Below are positions 46,725 to 57,407 of a stretch of DNA of 64,000 bases, one piece after another (within the stretch, counting starts at the first letter, position 1; each line of letters begins with the position of its first letter). The translations under genes were made by a program, and so were the position numbers. Below the pieces are notes generated by a model. The model was not told the DNA's origin, did no database searches, and saw only the letters and a list, made by a program, of their open reading frames with translations. The stretch is from Notospermus geniculatus (taxonomy: Eukaryota; Nemertea; Pilidiophora; Heteronemertea; Lineidae), in the NCBI GenBank assembly GCA_002633025.1, contig NMRB01000252.1, forward strand, positions 232,894-296,893, given 5' to 3'.

Positions 46725-46969
46725 AGGGCACCGCACACTAGCGATTTTTTCGAGCGATTTTGTAGGCGACCGGCCTTGCGACCACAGAAGCGACTGAACA
46801 TTTTTCGGATTTTTTAGTTTTTATTGACTTGTTTGCGACAAATGCTTCTTTGGAAGATCAGTGATGTCGTGGATGACATCATTGATCGACCGCAAAGGTA
46901 ATTACGGCAGGCGACGTAGTAGTCGCATCGGTAGTCGCCCCCATTTTAGTCGCCAGTGTGCGGAGCCCT
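46725..46969. mobile_element. Harbinger-like MITE with TTA target duplication
   Basis: The termini agggcaccgcacactagcga and tcgccagtgtgcggagccct are inverted repeats (20 bp, two mismatches). They are flanked by tta on both sides (46722-46724 and 46970-46972). A 3-bp TWA duplication is the signature of PIF/Harbinger elements. At 245 bp with no coding, it is non-autonomous. Confidence 0.8.
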
Positions 46970-47053
46970 TTAAGGATTCGCTTCTTTGCAATGGAAGGCA
47001 AGTATTTGATCAGAATTACTCATAAAAAAACATTACTTACTTGGTAAAGCCTA

Positions 47054-47180
47054 GTTCACACTGCAGGCGCGGTGCGACGCGGCGCGATCTGAACAAAGGA
47101 TTACAACCTTCTTTCCGCATCGCAAGTGTGGACAGCTATAGGCTTAACAGTGGAAACAATCAGGCGCCTGCAGTGTGAAC
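47054..47180. mobile_element. MITE-like element with gttcacactgcaggcgc ends
   Basis: gttcacactgcaggcgc on the left and gcgcctgcagtgtgaac on the right are perfect 17-bp inverted repeats around 93 bp. The target duplication is not clear. Confidence 0.8.
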
Positions 47181-47189
47181 AAGGATTCT

Positions 47190-47645
47190 TCGCAGTGGAA
47201 AGCAAACATTTGCAGAAATACCCATAAACAGTACCAGAAATATACTTCGTAAGAGAATAGGACTTAGGCGCTATCAACTCCAGCTCACTCGACAACTCGG
47301 GGACTAGGTGCAAAAGTAACGATTCTTTGCAATAGAAAGTAAACATTTTGAAACATAAAATGCTTTCTCTCTTCAACGTGAATTTATACATTTCCGTACA
47401 TCACCATACTTTAAATAAACTAAAATATTACTTAAGGAAATTTAGCGTAAACCACTCTTAAAAACACTTCTCTGACAGCTTTCGACAAACGTGATGAAAA
47501 TGCACTGTGTTACCAACCGTCCTAATTGCAACGGAATAATTCAAGTATCTTTAAAACCGTATTTTTAAGTGGGAGCTAATTTGCACATTTCACATTAAAA
47601 AAAGTTGATGACGACGTTAACTCGGATGAAACGACTTATTTCTTT
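47190..47645. other. non-coding, nothing recognised
   Basis: AT-rich stretch without structure. Confidence 0.4.
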
Positions 47646-47651
47646 CTTTCA

Positions 47652-47922
47652 GCCAGCAGCAGCAGCACATCGGCGATATCTCAAGCGATCTGATCGCCAC
47701 CGAGCAAAATTGTTGATGCCAGGTGTGCGCTGGACAGCGATGCGTGGAATCTTCTCGCCAGCGATGCTCCTTACCAAAACCGATATCACCTAGTGTGCGG
47801 TGACTGGCGAGAAGATCGCCACGGATCGTCACCTTTCTGGTGTGCTGCCCGCTAAAAGGCTGGCGATTAGACTCTCGGTGACGATCGAATCGCTTGCGAT
47901 ATCGCCTGGTGTGTTGCAGCCT
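47652..47922. mobile_element. MITE family 1, copy c (uninterrupted)
   Basis: Starts agcagcacatcggcgatatc and ends gcttgcgatatcgcctggtg. It includes an internal extra terminus (ctggtgtgctgcccgctaaa) before the real end. It provides the empty site for the nested insertion at 5485-5658. Confidence 0.88.
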
Positions 47923-47924
47923 TC

Positions 47925-48685
47925 AGTGACGAAATAATTGATCTACAACAGGTGATTTTGACAATATAAAGTCCGAAAAGATCTATCCCATCAGTATAGA
48001 TTCCTGAAGTGGTGTTTAAAGGATGGCACGAAGTATCACATCAATCTCTTCTTCAACATAAGCCAGAATGTAGTCTATGTTATTTGTCCAATTAAATAGT
48101 CCCGATACATTGTCAGTGTTCAGCATCCCTGGTGGAGTTAATTTTTTATATAAACAGAATTTCATTATTTTGAATTACTTGCTTCAAAATCCGTTTAAAC
48201 GAATAAATTCCCGTCGTTTTCGGTGTCTTGGGTCCAATTATTAGAGGTCGACCTGACGGCAATGACCTGACCATTATGTAAACATCGTGCGCTGTATATA
48301 ACACGATGCTGATAAATATCTAATGAAGATACCACCCATAATTGGTATAATTCCTTCCAAATATACTGCCCCGATGGGGTCGATACAAGGTTGTATGTTG
48401 CTCGTTAGTTCGACAAGTTGTCGACTTTCTCTCCGGCGCTTCAGCAGGACCGGTCGTTGATTTCCATCTCATCTACGAGATGACGCCTCGATTCCCGCTC
48501 GCCGTGGCCTGCGTTCGCCTAACTGAACATGTTGTCATTCGGAAGCCAGGCCTTGTTTCCTGTACCTTCCCCATCTCCCAGCCCAAACGCAGTTATGGAA
48601 CGCTCCGTCCCATGTCCGTTACGGTATAGTTTGTCAGCAGGGAGAACTACGCCAAAAGACCTTTCCAACAAAGATGATGGTCTCC
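47925..48685. other. non-coding, nothing recognised
   Basis: No exon or array was recognised. Confidence 0.35.
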
Positions 48686-48870
48686 ACATGACGTCGTGAC
48701 CATTCATTGTCCAACCATGATATAACACTTAAAAAATATTCATTCATATCACCTTTGAGCCATTGTTTTACCGGCCTTAACCTTTGTGCCTATTGTGGCC
48801 CTCTTGACCAGCTCAGCGTGCCAGCGGCCATTGAATGGTATTAAGCTTCTTACGTCATATGGTGAGAAGT
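48686..48870. repeat. dispersed repeat, copy b
   Basis: Diverged match to 38070-38262 with the same order of motifs, including catgatataacact and cgtcatatggtg. Confidence 0.75.
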
Positions 48871-49287
48871 GTTGGAAAGATCTAAACCACGACCAAAAAG
48901 TGCAAGCACAGCTATTCCTGAAGTCTGGCCAGGCCATCTGACGTTTATTGCCGAGCTTGCCTCTGTGGCTTGACCGCTCTTTTATGCCCCAATGACACTG
49001 AGCTAGTGTAAGTTCTCAGTACGTTCTTGAAAATTTTGCCGAACGGGCTCAAACTGTGTGCGAACGGAGTGGACGTAGTGGCTACTTTTTACAATCTTTT
49101 TACGAAATTCATGGACGGGAAGGGTGCTCCACAACATCGAGGCATTATTTGGCCAAGGGTTACACGTTCTAGCCCGTTTTACAATTTTTTTATGACGGGG
49201 CAGGACGTTTTGAGAACTACTTCAGTGTGACAGGCCCTTAATGGATTCGTTTGCTCGATAAGACCAGATGTCATGGCTCTGGTGTTA

Positions 49288-49737
49288 TTAACCAGATATG
49301 TTGTCAAAGGATGCGCAGGCGAGATATCCATTCAACCCACGCCAAAGATTATCATCCTTAACGCCAACGCAGGGACATGGTGATCCAGACACTACACATA
49401 CTCCATCCAGCGTTCGATACAAATAGCCAGAGCTAATCATGCTGGAGTGTGGTTCAGGGGGCCTCATATCACGCCCTGACGGCTTCTGAGATAAGTGGCC
49501 AGTGTTCCCTGACGACCAAATCCCCGTTGTCTGCCAAATACCACAGGTAATGAGGGACAACCGGTGTCGGGCTGTCATCTGTCTGCCGGAGGTCTCGGAT
49601 CGATCACGCGATAATTGAGGGCTGCTGATAGTTCCTACAGTAATTGCCAACTGATGAGGGCTTCGGATTACGGTTGGCTGGTTGTTGAATCCTACCGAAA
49701 CGTAACGAAATACATGCCAATTTACTGTTTGGTTCAT
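49288..49737 (-). CDS. unassigned open frame, 149 codons
   Basis: One of the longest minus-strand frames outside repeats. Its second half is Cys- and Gly-containing (CVVSGSPCPCVG near residues 115-126) but matches no family I know. No signal peptide. Splice context is unclear, and a long stretch of the complementary strand is also open in places. A chance frame is possible. Confidence 0.2.
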   Translation of the reverse strand: MNQTVNWHVFRYVSVGFNNQPTVIRSPHQLAITVGTISSPQLSRDRSETSGRQMTARHRLSLITCGIWQTTGIWSSGNTGHLSQKPSGRDMRPPEPHSSMISSGYLYRTLDGVCVVSGSPCPCVGVKDDNLWRGLNGYLACASFDNISG

Positions 49738-49799
49738 TCTTGTCTCAATTGCGGCAACTTCCTGTCACTAGCTTCTGTCGTTGTCCCAACTAGGCTATA

Positions 49800-50110
49800 T
49801 CAGGTCCGTGTTTAGTTCATGTCATTGCTCAACTGTGACAAGTCCGAGTTTTATAGTTCATGTCGTTGTTCAACTGTGACAAGTCCGAGTTTTATATATG
49901 TAGTTAATGTTGTTGTTCAACTGTGACAAGTCCGAGTTTTATAGTTCATGTCGTTGTTCAACTGTGACAAGTCCGAGTTTTATAGTTCATGTCGTTGTTC
50001 AACTGTGACAAGTTCGTGTTTTATAGTTCATGTCGTTGTTCAACTGTGACAAGTCCGTGTCTAGTTAATGTCATTGTTCCAACTGTGGTATTAAGTGCGT
50101 ATTTTGTTCA
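49800..50110. repeat. minisatellite, about 41 bp unit, 7 copies
   Basis: gttcatgtcgttgttcaact followed by gtgacaagtccgagttttat. Outer units are diverged. Confidence 0.93.
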
Positions 50111-50718
50111 TCATTTTGCCCCGTCCCAGTTTAGTTAATGTCGTTGTCGCAACTGCGGAATGGCTGCATTTAGTTTTCATCTAAAACGGGAGATGTCGCT
50201 GAGATGCTATTGGGAAACCCCTTCACATGTTGACTGGGAATATCATGGCGGAAGATTTTTCAGAGAGCAATCAACAACCTGACTTTGTCAGATTGTGTCA
50301 CTGAGTAAAGAAAATCGTTGTCTGTCGTTTCTTTCTTTATTCGTTTGACTTTTCCATACAAAATCTATACAAACACAACCAGGTGTTACTAACCCTGACC
50401 GTCCCGAATCAACCTAACTTTCTCTAGGTAATCATCACTACATCGACATAATCCAAGTGAATATTCTTAAAGAATAAGTCACATGATAGCAAGAATAATA
50501 TTATACATAAGATCATAGAGAGAATGGATTCTTAATGATTGTTTATTTCCTTACCAATGTCAAGGGGTGAAATATCGTGATAAACTGAACTCGACTGATA
50601 GAGAGATGCATCCAAAGGTTGGTGAGGAATGAACTACAGTTTACCAGCAGAAGAATTTTAATATCAAATTTCAAATTCAATTTTGGACCTCAAATATCAA
50701 TGAGTGCGCGGGCTTTAA

Positions 50719-51217
50719 AGCGCCACTCTATGCATTAGGTTTTCTATCTCGTGGCGGCCAACGTAACCTTTGACCTTTAGGCAACCTCGTTTATAGATTT
50801 ACAGACGCGATCAATGTGCACGGTATATGCCACAACGCTGATTCATGGTGGTGGCGAGGTTTGTTTCAATGCACGCTTGACAAGAGTGTTCAAATCTATC
50901 TATTTGAATGATCTAAGTTACCAATTAGGCATTGAGACTGTTGCCACACATGAATGAGTTCAAGCATGGTACCTTACCTGATGAAGGGTTAGTCACGCTA
51001 TGACAGTGCGTTGAACTTCTCAAGTGATGGATGACAAAGAGGGCGGCCATTTTTGTCAGCTTCGGTTTTGAATATAGTATTCAAAACCGAAATAGAACTA
51101 GCCTGGGTGTTACCATTGGCTTTGTGATTGGACAGGACACCAGTCTTATCACGTTGGTTCCAAATTCCGCCGCCAGGGGAGGGATACTGAGGCATACCTC
51201 ACGCATACAGTGGCACT
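50719..51217. mobile_element. 499-bp MITE with TTAA target duplication
   Basis: The ends agcgccactctatgc and gcatacagtggcact are inverted repeats, each flanked by ttaa (50715-50718 and 51218-51221). A TTAA target is typical of piggyBac and Kolobok elements. An internal hairpin (cggttttgaatatagtattcaaaaccg near 51062) adds a second palindrome. The 100-codon frame inside is not convincing. Confidence 0.75.
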
Positions 51218-51221
51218 TTAA

Positions 51222-52080
51222 AGGTTGCTTCGATAGGTTATTCCGCATTTGCCCACATCCATTAATCTATTTCAAGTTTCAAATTCAATTTCTCAAATTC
51301 GATTGTACTACTCAAAGATCACGGAGGGCGTGAACTTAGCGAGATGTTTCAGCACATTAATAACTACAGAGTACCATAGAAGAAACCGTTGGATGTACTA
51401 AACCAGTATTTCCTGATGATCAAGTTAGTTGTCAACTGATGCTGAGCTATGGCAATCACTTGAATCAAGCAAGTGCCAAAGGATCAAAAGATTAAGACCA
51501 AAGTAACCGTGTCTCTCCGTTGCCAAGCGACCTTTTTCTTTGCCGGTGATCTATCATGGCAATAATGCTTCGTTATTGGCATGGTGGAATTAGGCAACCC
51601 GTAATTACGCTGCCAGGCAATTCATTTAGGTTCAAGCAACTCAATTTTTCATAGTTATGCCACTGCATTGATGTATGTTACCACTACACGCTGTGATAGT
51701 CAACTTATGGTGATACGGACATTGGGTCCATATTCGTTCTCATTTCATTTCACGATTGACGCACTTAGGAAAAATCCAATTTACTCTTCATACTTAAACA
51801 TAAACTTTCATGCAATTTCATTAAAACAAGCCGAAGTAGAAGGAGACGGTGTGTTTTTTTACCAACGAATGTTCTGAGAAAGTAATCAGTGAGAACATCG
51901 TTAACTCGGTCTGTAGCAGGAGGGGAGAAGCACCTCACGAAATATGTGCCACTTGTTGGTTTGCCAGTTGATGCCAGGTGGCGTCATCTTGTTCTTTGTA
52001 CCCACAATAACTTGTTTTTTTTCTAGCTCATGGACATTTGATGCGACCATGCCAACGTCTATACGGTAATGCACTGTACA
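51222..52080. other. non-coding, nothing recognised
   Basis: Short frames only; a T run near 52015. Confidence 0.4.
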
Positions 52081-52081
52081 C

Positions 52082-52205
52082 GCCAGTCACCCATCCAAGT
52101 ACTGACCGCGCTCACGCTGCTTACTTCCAGCTGGGAGGCCAACTTGCCCACCACAAGGCCATAAAGGAAATCGTCCATGGCCGGCGGATTAGGCCGTGAC
52201 GTAAC
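52082..52205 (-). ncRNA. 5S rRNA-derived segment (5S pseudogene or 5S-type SINE)
   Basis: On the minus strand the sequence contains ggaagtaagcagcg, then a gagcgcggtcagt link and tacttggatgggtgac, the box A / intermediate element / box C layout of the 5S internal promoter. The upstream part (ggcctaatccgccggccatg) is only loosely like the 5S 5' half, and the 3' end continues into unrelated sequence (tggcgtgtacagtgc). It is not a normal 5S gene but a derivative, such as a SINE3-type head or a decayed copy. Confidence 0.65.
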
Positions 52206-52209
52206 TGGG

Positions 52210-53400
52210 GTACAGTACACGTAAACTCAAGAAAAAGCCTTCAAACTCATAAGCTGCTTTTACAGATCCCAAAGGTTTCAAGTTTAGAAGCTCCTAATGG
52301 TCTAGTTGGAACGGTTTATGTGTGGAGCCTTATATGGAAAGTAGGAAGTGAGATTGGTAGCATCCTTTTTTTAAAGGGTTCCTTTGGTACATGTACTACA
52401 TCAAAAGACCTTTCGGAACCAAAGTTTTTCTAAAATTGTACATGTAGAGACGAAAGCGTAACACTCTGCAAGGTGTATCTGGCATGTCTTTAAATGGTAA
52501 CGTTGACAAGGTACATGACTAATCCCCTTTCATGTGTTCGAGGCATACACGGCAATCACGCAACCCACATAAGAAGATCACGACGTGGTGTAAAAAAGCA
52601 AAAATGTGCCGAGAATAGAATGCTCATGTCAGATACAGCCACGTGCCTTGGGTGATGGGACAGAAATAGTACAGAAAAGGGCATCCTCGGTTATTCGCTA
52701 AATTCTGGTAAAAAATGCTTTGAAGAGAGCACTATAGTTCATTAGCTTTTCCCTGCCCACGTCTTGCTTTCCCAGGGTGGCTTGTCTCGTTGCAGAGAAA
52801 GTCAAGTGAGGACAAACTGTCGGCAGCGATGATTGCGTGCACACGGTAATCGATTCAAAATGGCAGCAATAAGAAGTGGTCAGATTGGCTAGGGCCGGTT
52901 GTCACGTGACGATTATTTGCACACGGCACGTTTGGTCGTATCCATGATGGCGGTATTAGCAGTTAGGGATTTGGAAAGATTCCCTAGGATTGTGAACTAT
53001 ATCGTAAATGATTGGGGTCGGGATCGGATGCAATTCTTGCAGATTTCTTTCTGCACGTATTCAGTCTACATGTAGAATGCATGATGAAGTATGAGAGCAG
53101 ACATCCATCTGCACGACTATGGTGTTACGAACCTAGAAGGACACAAGCGTAGCTTCAGCAAAACGACAAACTAACATCCAAATACATAGTCCAAAATGTT
53201 CATCAAAATGTAACCTGATTTAGCTACAGGAATCAATGAAAACTAGCAACCGCTACTGTAATGGAACTATGCATATTCTCTAAGAGGAATTTCAATGATT
53301 GTTGAAGACAACGCGATTTGAGCTACATGACATTTGTACAAATATATGAAAATATGGGAAGGTTCAGAGCATGCTGTCTAAAATTTCACCAGCGCTTTCG
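52210..53400. other. non-coding, nothing recognised
   Basis: A weak hairpin of aaagggttcctttggtac and ttcggaaccaaag (52370-52430) is noted. A YY1-like aaaatggcagc lies near 52857. Confidence 0.35.
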
Positions 53401-53405
53401 TTGCT

Positions 53406-53580
53406 AAGGTGCTGCTCCACTTGAGTTTTTGTCCGCGCGAATGGCTCTCTATGGGCAACTCAACTATGAGCAATTGTTTGTGTCATTGGCCTCGCCGTAA
53501 GCCGTAAGGAAGCCAACAATGACGAATTGCCCATTGAGGGTCAACTTGCACGAGAATCTACTCAAGTGGAGCAGCGCCTT
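53406..53580. mobile_element. MITE family 2, best copy
   Basis: The outer ends aaggtgctgctccacttgag and ctcaagtggagcagcgcctt match 19 of 20 as inverted repeats. The inverted similarity continues inward for about 50 bases (gcgcgaatggctctctatgg). The centre contains gagcaattgtttgtgtcatt, shared with 11.6 kb. Confidence 0.85.
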
Positions 53581-53728
53581 GAAACCAACAATGGTGAATT
53601 ACCCATTGAGAGCCAACTCACAAGAGAAAATACTCAAGTGGAGCAGCGCCTTGAAACCAACAATCAATGGTGAATTGCCCATTGAGAGCCAACGCGCACG
53701 AGAAAACACTCAAGTGGAGCAGCGCCTT
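53509..53728. repeat. tandem amplification of the MITE right arm, 3 copies of 72-76 bp
   Basis: The right end of the element (from gaagccaacaatg to gcagcgcctt) is followed directly by two more copies ending at 53652 and 53728. The central element body is not repeated. Confidence 0.92.
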
Positions 53729-53729
53729 T

Positions 53730-55485
53730 AGAAAGCGTTCTCCATGTATTGTTATCATACTGTACATGTGCTTCTAACAAGTAACAGAGCACAGTTAACT
53801 AGAAACAAACTCGACACACAGTTCAACGCATTCACAGACTTTTAAACCCCTTGAAGGAACATTGTTATCACCATGATACACATGACCAACTTTCCTTTAT
53901 GTGATTTCAATTAAAACTTGCCCACTTTGGAAAACTCCTACATACATGTAGCACAGTTTATGTTGCGTATTTACCACTCTGCCTGAACTCGATGGGAGCC
54001 TGCACGCCGACCGACACTAAAGTTAAACCACCCATTAAAAGCCCCAGCTTTTACACGTAGTTCAGAATACTTCAAATTTTGAATGGCCGTTTGTAATAAA
54101 AACACACACGAAAAGCTTCCCTGGAAGACATAATGTACTTTCATCCTTTTCGCGAGGAACATTTTTTGTTTTAATGATAGATCTACGTGATCAGCAGAAT
54201 GGAAACCTTCTTGGTATCAAAAGAACCTCCCATTGAGTTCAGTGGCATTTGTGAACGAATAAAGTCATTCACGAGTTTGTTTTTCAGCATGCCTCACTTC
54301 ATTCTCACGTTGCCCATGTGATACGTTCATCACATGTAGGCCTACACGCAGTTCTCTCGGTGTCAAATCCATTCTTTAAGCACCGTGAACGATATGTCTG
54401 ACAAGCCAGTTAGCGTTACATCGATCAGGTTGCAAGATTATACGCTATTTTGTCTGTCGATGCGTAGCTGTCACAGAAAACCCGCCTTCAGCATCGTTAG
54501 CAGGTCAATTCTACACGCTACCTGTCTCTAAATGTCATCCAGAGGGATAAGGGATGGCAGGCGATGGCAGTGTAATCTGCTGTCAGAGAAGTTAATCTGG
54601 ACCACCTGCACCAACCACCGACCATTTCGTGGCAAAATTACTACATTCGTGTCTTTCACCGACAAAAAGTGACCGGAAACTGCCCTGGGAATTGTTTCTT
54701 TTGCTTTAGTGTTGCTTTTTCATTTCGTATTCTCAGCATATCTTCTGCAGCCGTGTTATTGATCACACAATGCCCCTAGCGAAACCCCAGACTCAGTGCT
54801 TTTGTCTTGAGTCGATGGGTGCGATACACCAGGTATCATGTTTACCTCGTGAAAGCTTTCCGTTCCATTAAAGGACTCGTTTGTTCAAAGGTTGCTCCTG
54901 ATGCCAAAGCTCAATTGAAATCACCAGTTTACGGTTCAAACTTCAGGATACTAGATCCTGATTAGGGTCGTGCAGCTTTGAAGAACATGGCCCCTGGTTG
55001 TACCAAGGAAGAGTTGATGAAACTGTTCAGGCGCGGTAGTACACTGCTTTGCAGTGATTTCAAATCTTGCCAGCTGATGAACAATATGTAAGATGTGGGA
55101 AAAGTCTCTGCATCTTCCAACGAAATGGCCAGTGGATGGTGCATTTCAGTGGAAGTATCATCTTGAAATATCGCCTACGGTTACTTCGCCTTCGGAGTAC
55201 GCTCCACTCCACAGCAGGTATCAAAAGGCCTAGGGACATGAAGCCTTGTTCAAGCTGAAGAAGCCCCGACATAAAGATGGTCGCAGGGCGTTTTCTTCAG
55301 AATGCGGATTGGCACGGTAGGAAATCTAATCTCTAAAGAGAAAGAGGTAATATTCTGGTCACTAGGCAATCCAAAGTAGCTCTGCATCCGCTTATCCTTC
55401 TGCCGAGCTAAGCTCTTTGAAGAGAAGAACTTCTGACACAAACCAGCACGCCTGTTTCTTAAAGAGTTAGCAGCAAGTCACAATA
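53730..55485. other. non-coding, nothing certain
   Basis: Minus frames at 55060-55272 and 55250-55441 overlap the region upstream of the 55.5 kb exon candidate but show no family signal. Confidence 0.35.
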
Positions 55486-55487
55486 CA

Positions 55488-55688
55488 TCACACAACCGAC
55501 AAACTACACCTCGTCGATCTCAATTCAGTCAACTGTTCCGATTCCTCCGAGGTTAGTTCTTGCCTTGACGGTCGCTTTGTCCGTGCCGACTGCTTCAGAA
55601 GTTCGGCCATCTGTATCTGTCGTTTCTTTTGTAAGGCTTCTGCCTTCTTTCGCTCTATGACATGGAGATGTAGACTGCCTCCCTGTTC
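55488..55688 (-). CDS. possible 3'-terminal exon, charged helical tail
   Basis: The minus strand has a good acceptor (ccttctctccag ending at 55689) opening a frame of 66 codons to a stop. The peptide is charged and helix-prone (an ERKKAEALQKKRQ stretch, then MAELLKQ and SEESEQLTEL), reading like the end of a coiled-coil-rich protein. The upstream exons would have to lie in the duplicated 845-bp segment or beyond. Three minus-strand frames there (56436 to 55770) are open in both copies but no splice chain could be fixed. Family unknown. Confidence 0.3.
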   Translation of the reverse strand, partial: EQGGSLHLHVIERKKAEALQKKRQIQMAELLKQSARTKRPSRQELTSEESEQLTELRSTRCSLSVV

Positions 55689-55716
55689 CTGGAGAGAAGG
55701 CATAGAGATAGTCACC

Positions 55717-56561
55717 GTACCAAAGACAACATGACATTGCAAAAATACGAGGAATGCACCAAACCATTGTCACTGTATCCTTGATCTCCGAAGCGTTTGT
55801 AACGCCACTGCATCGCAAGAAAGTGTCATCGGTGATCTATCAGCCCGCAAGAACGCTCTCAATGTTTCCCCAATAATGGCTCTTGGCAGTGCATCGGCAT
55901 CGAACCGGTTCCGTATGCCATGACAGTGGATGGCAGAAAAAACATACACAGCAGCAACATTATTGAGGAATTGGTAGGGAGATCGTTGAAATGCTGTATG
56001 AGCAGGCATCTTGGTGGGGAAGGATATTCAGCGTGACAGTTCCCGGAAGGCTTGCGAGGCCAGTATCGTACACTGTACGACTCTCAAGTCGTCGGTGCTA
56101 AGGCCTGTAAGGGTGAAGTGAAAAGGTCGCTGATTTGCTGACTCAGCTTGTTTGCCTGTTTTGACACTCCAGGCCGTCCACCAAAGGAAGATTATCTTGA
56201 ACTCAGGTTGAGCCACAACGTTTTAATTGTTCAGGTTTGCCAGGAGATGATGTGACAATGGAAAAGTTGTGGCTTAACCCGAGTTCAAGATAATCTTCGT
56301 CAGGGTTTTGCTTCACCAGTAACTGGCCACGTATGAATATTTTTGACGACATTTTCCTGAGCAATTTCTGATTTTGTCGGAGAAAATACAGACAGTTTTG
56401 GAAACTGTAGTGTTTGGTGTATTCCTCGTACGTCACAAATTATCACAACCAATTAGAGAAAGATTCTATGGACTAATCAACAGCCATCAACTTGAGAGGT
56501 TGGTATAAAGTGCAGGTTGCAGGTTAATGGTTAGGGTTAGGGTTAGTGTCCAATGATGAAG
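55717..56561. repeat. 845-bp duplicated segment, copy 1
   Basis: Ends directly at the N at 56562. Copy 2 starts on the next base with gtaccaaagac, the same start as here. The offset is a constant 846 bp, so no indel separates the copies; I counted about eight base differences. It contains a hairpin with gaagattatcttgaactcag arms (56187-56300) and a gggttagggttag stretch near the end. Confidence 0.96.
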
Positions 56562-56562
56562 N

Positions 56563-57407
56563 GTACCAAAGACAACATGACATTGCAAAAATACGAGGAA
56601 TGCACCAAACCATTGTCACTGTATCCTTGATCTCCGAAGCGTTTGTAACGCCACTGCATCGCAAGAAAGTGTCATCGGTGATCTATCAGCCCGCAAGAAC
56701 GCTCTCAATGTTTCCCCAATAATGGCTCTTGGCAGTGCATCGGCATCGAACCGGTTCCGTATGCCATGACAGTGGATGGCAGAAAAAACATACACAACAG
56801 CAACATTATTGAGGAATTGGTAGGGAGATCGTTGAAATGCTGTATGAGCAGGCATCATGGTGGGGAAGGATATTCAGCGTGACAGTTCCCGGAAGGCTTG
56901 CGAGGCCAGTATCGTACACTGTACGACTCTCAAGTCGTCGGTGCTAAGGCATGTAAGGGTGAAGTGAAAAGGTCGCTGATTTGCTGACTCAGCTTGTTTG
57001 CCTGTTTTGACACTCCAGGCCGTCCACCAAAGGAAGATTATCTTGAACTCAGGTTGAGCCACAACGTTTTAATTGTTCAGGTTTGCCAGGAGATGATGTG
57101 ACAATGGAAAAGTTGTGGCTTAACTCGAGTTCAAGATAATCTTCGTCAGGGTTTTGTTTCACCAGTAACTGGCCACGTACGAATATTTTTGACGACATTT
57201 TCCTGAGCAATTTCTGATTTTGTCGGAGAAAATACAGACAGTTTTGGAAACTGTAGTGTTTGGTGTATTCCTCGTACGTCACAAACTATCACAACCAATT
57301 AGAGAAAGATTCTATGGACTAGTCAACAGCCATCAACTTGAGAGGTTGGTATAAAGTGCAGGTTGCAGGTTAATGGTTAGGGTTAGGGTTAGTGTCCAAT
57401 GATGAAG
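56563..57407. repeat. 845-bp duplicated segment, copy 2
   Basis: Same as copy 1 to gatgaag, then continues into unique sequence. At least four of the differences change residues in the open minus-strand frames, so there is no sign of protein constraint. Confidence 0.96.

Noticed and set aside
55770-56009. Possible histone-fold (CENP-X-like) similarity in a minus-strand frame
   Set aside because: Only a vague match over about 30 residues with gaps, and changes between the two copies alter residues; not reliable.
56533-56549. Telomere-like gggttagggttag
   Set aside because: Only about two and a half units, also in the duplicate copy and a shorter form near 35280; an interstitial motif, not a telomere.
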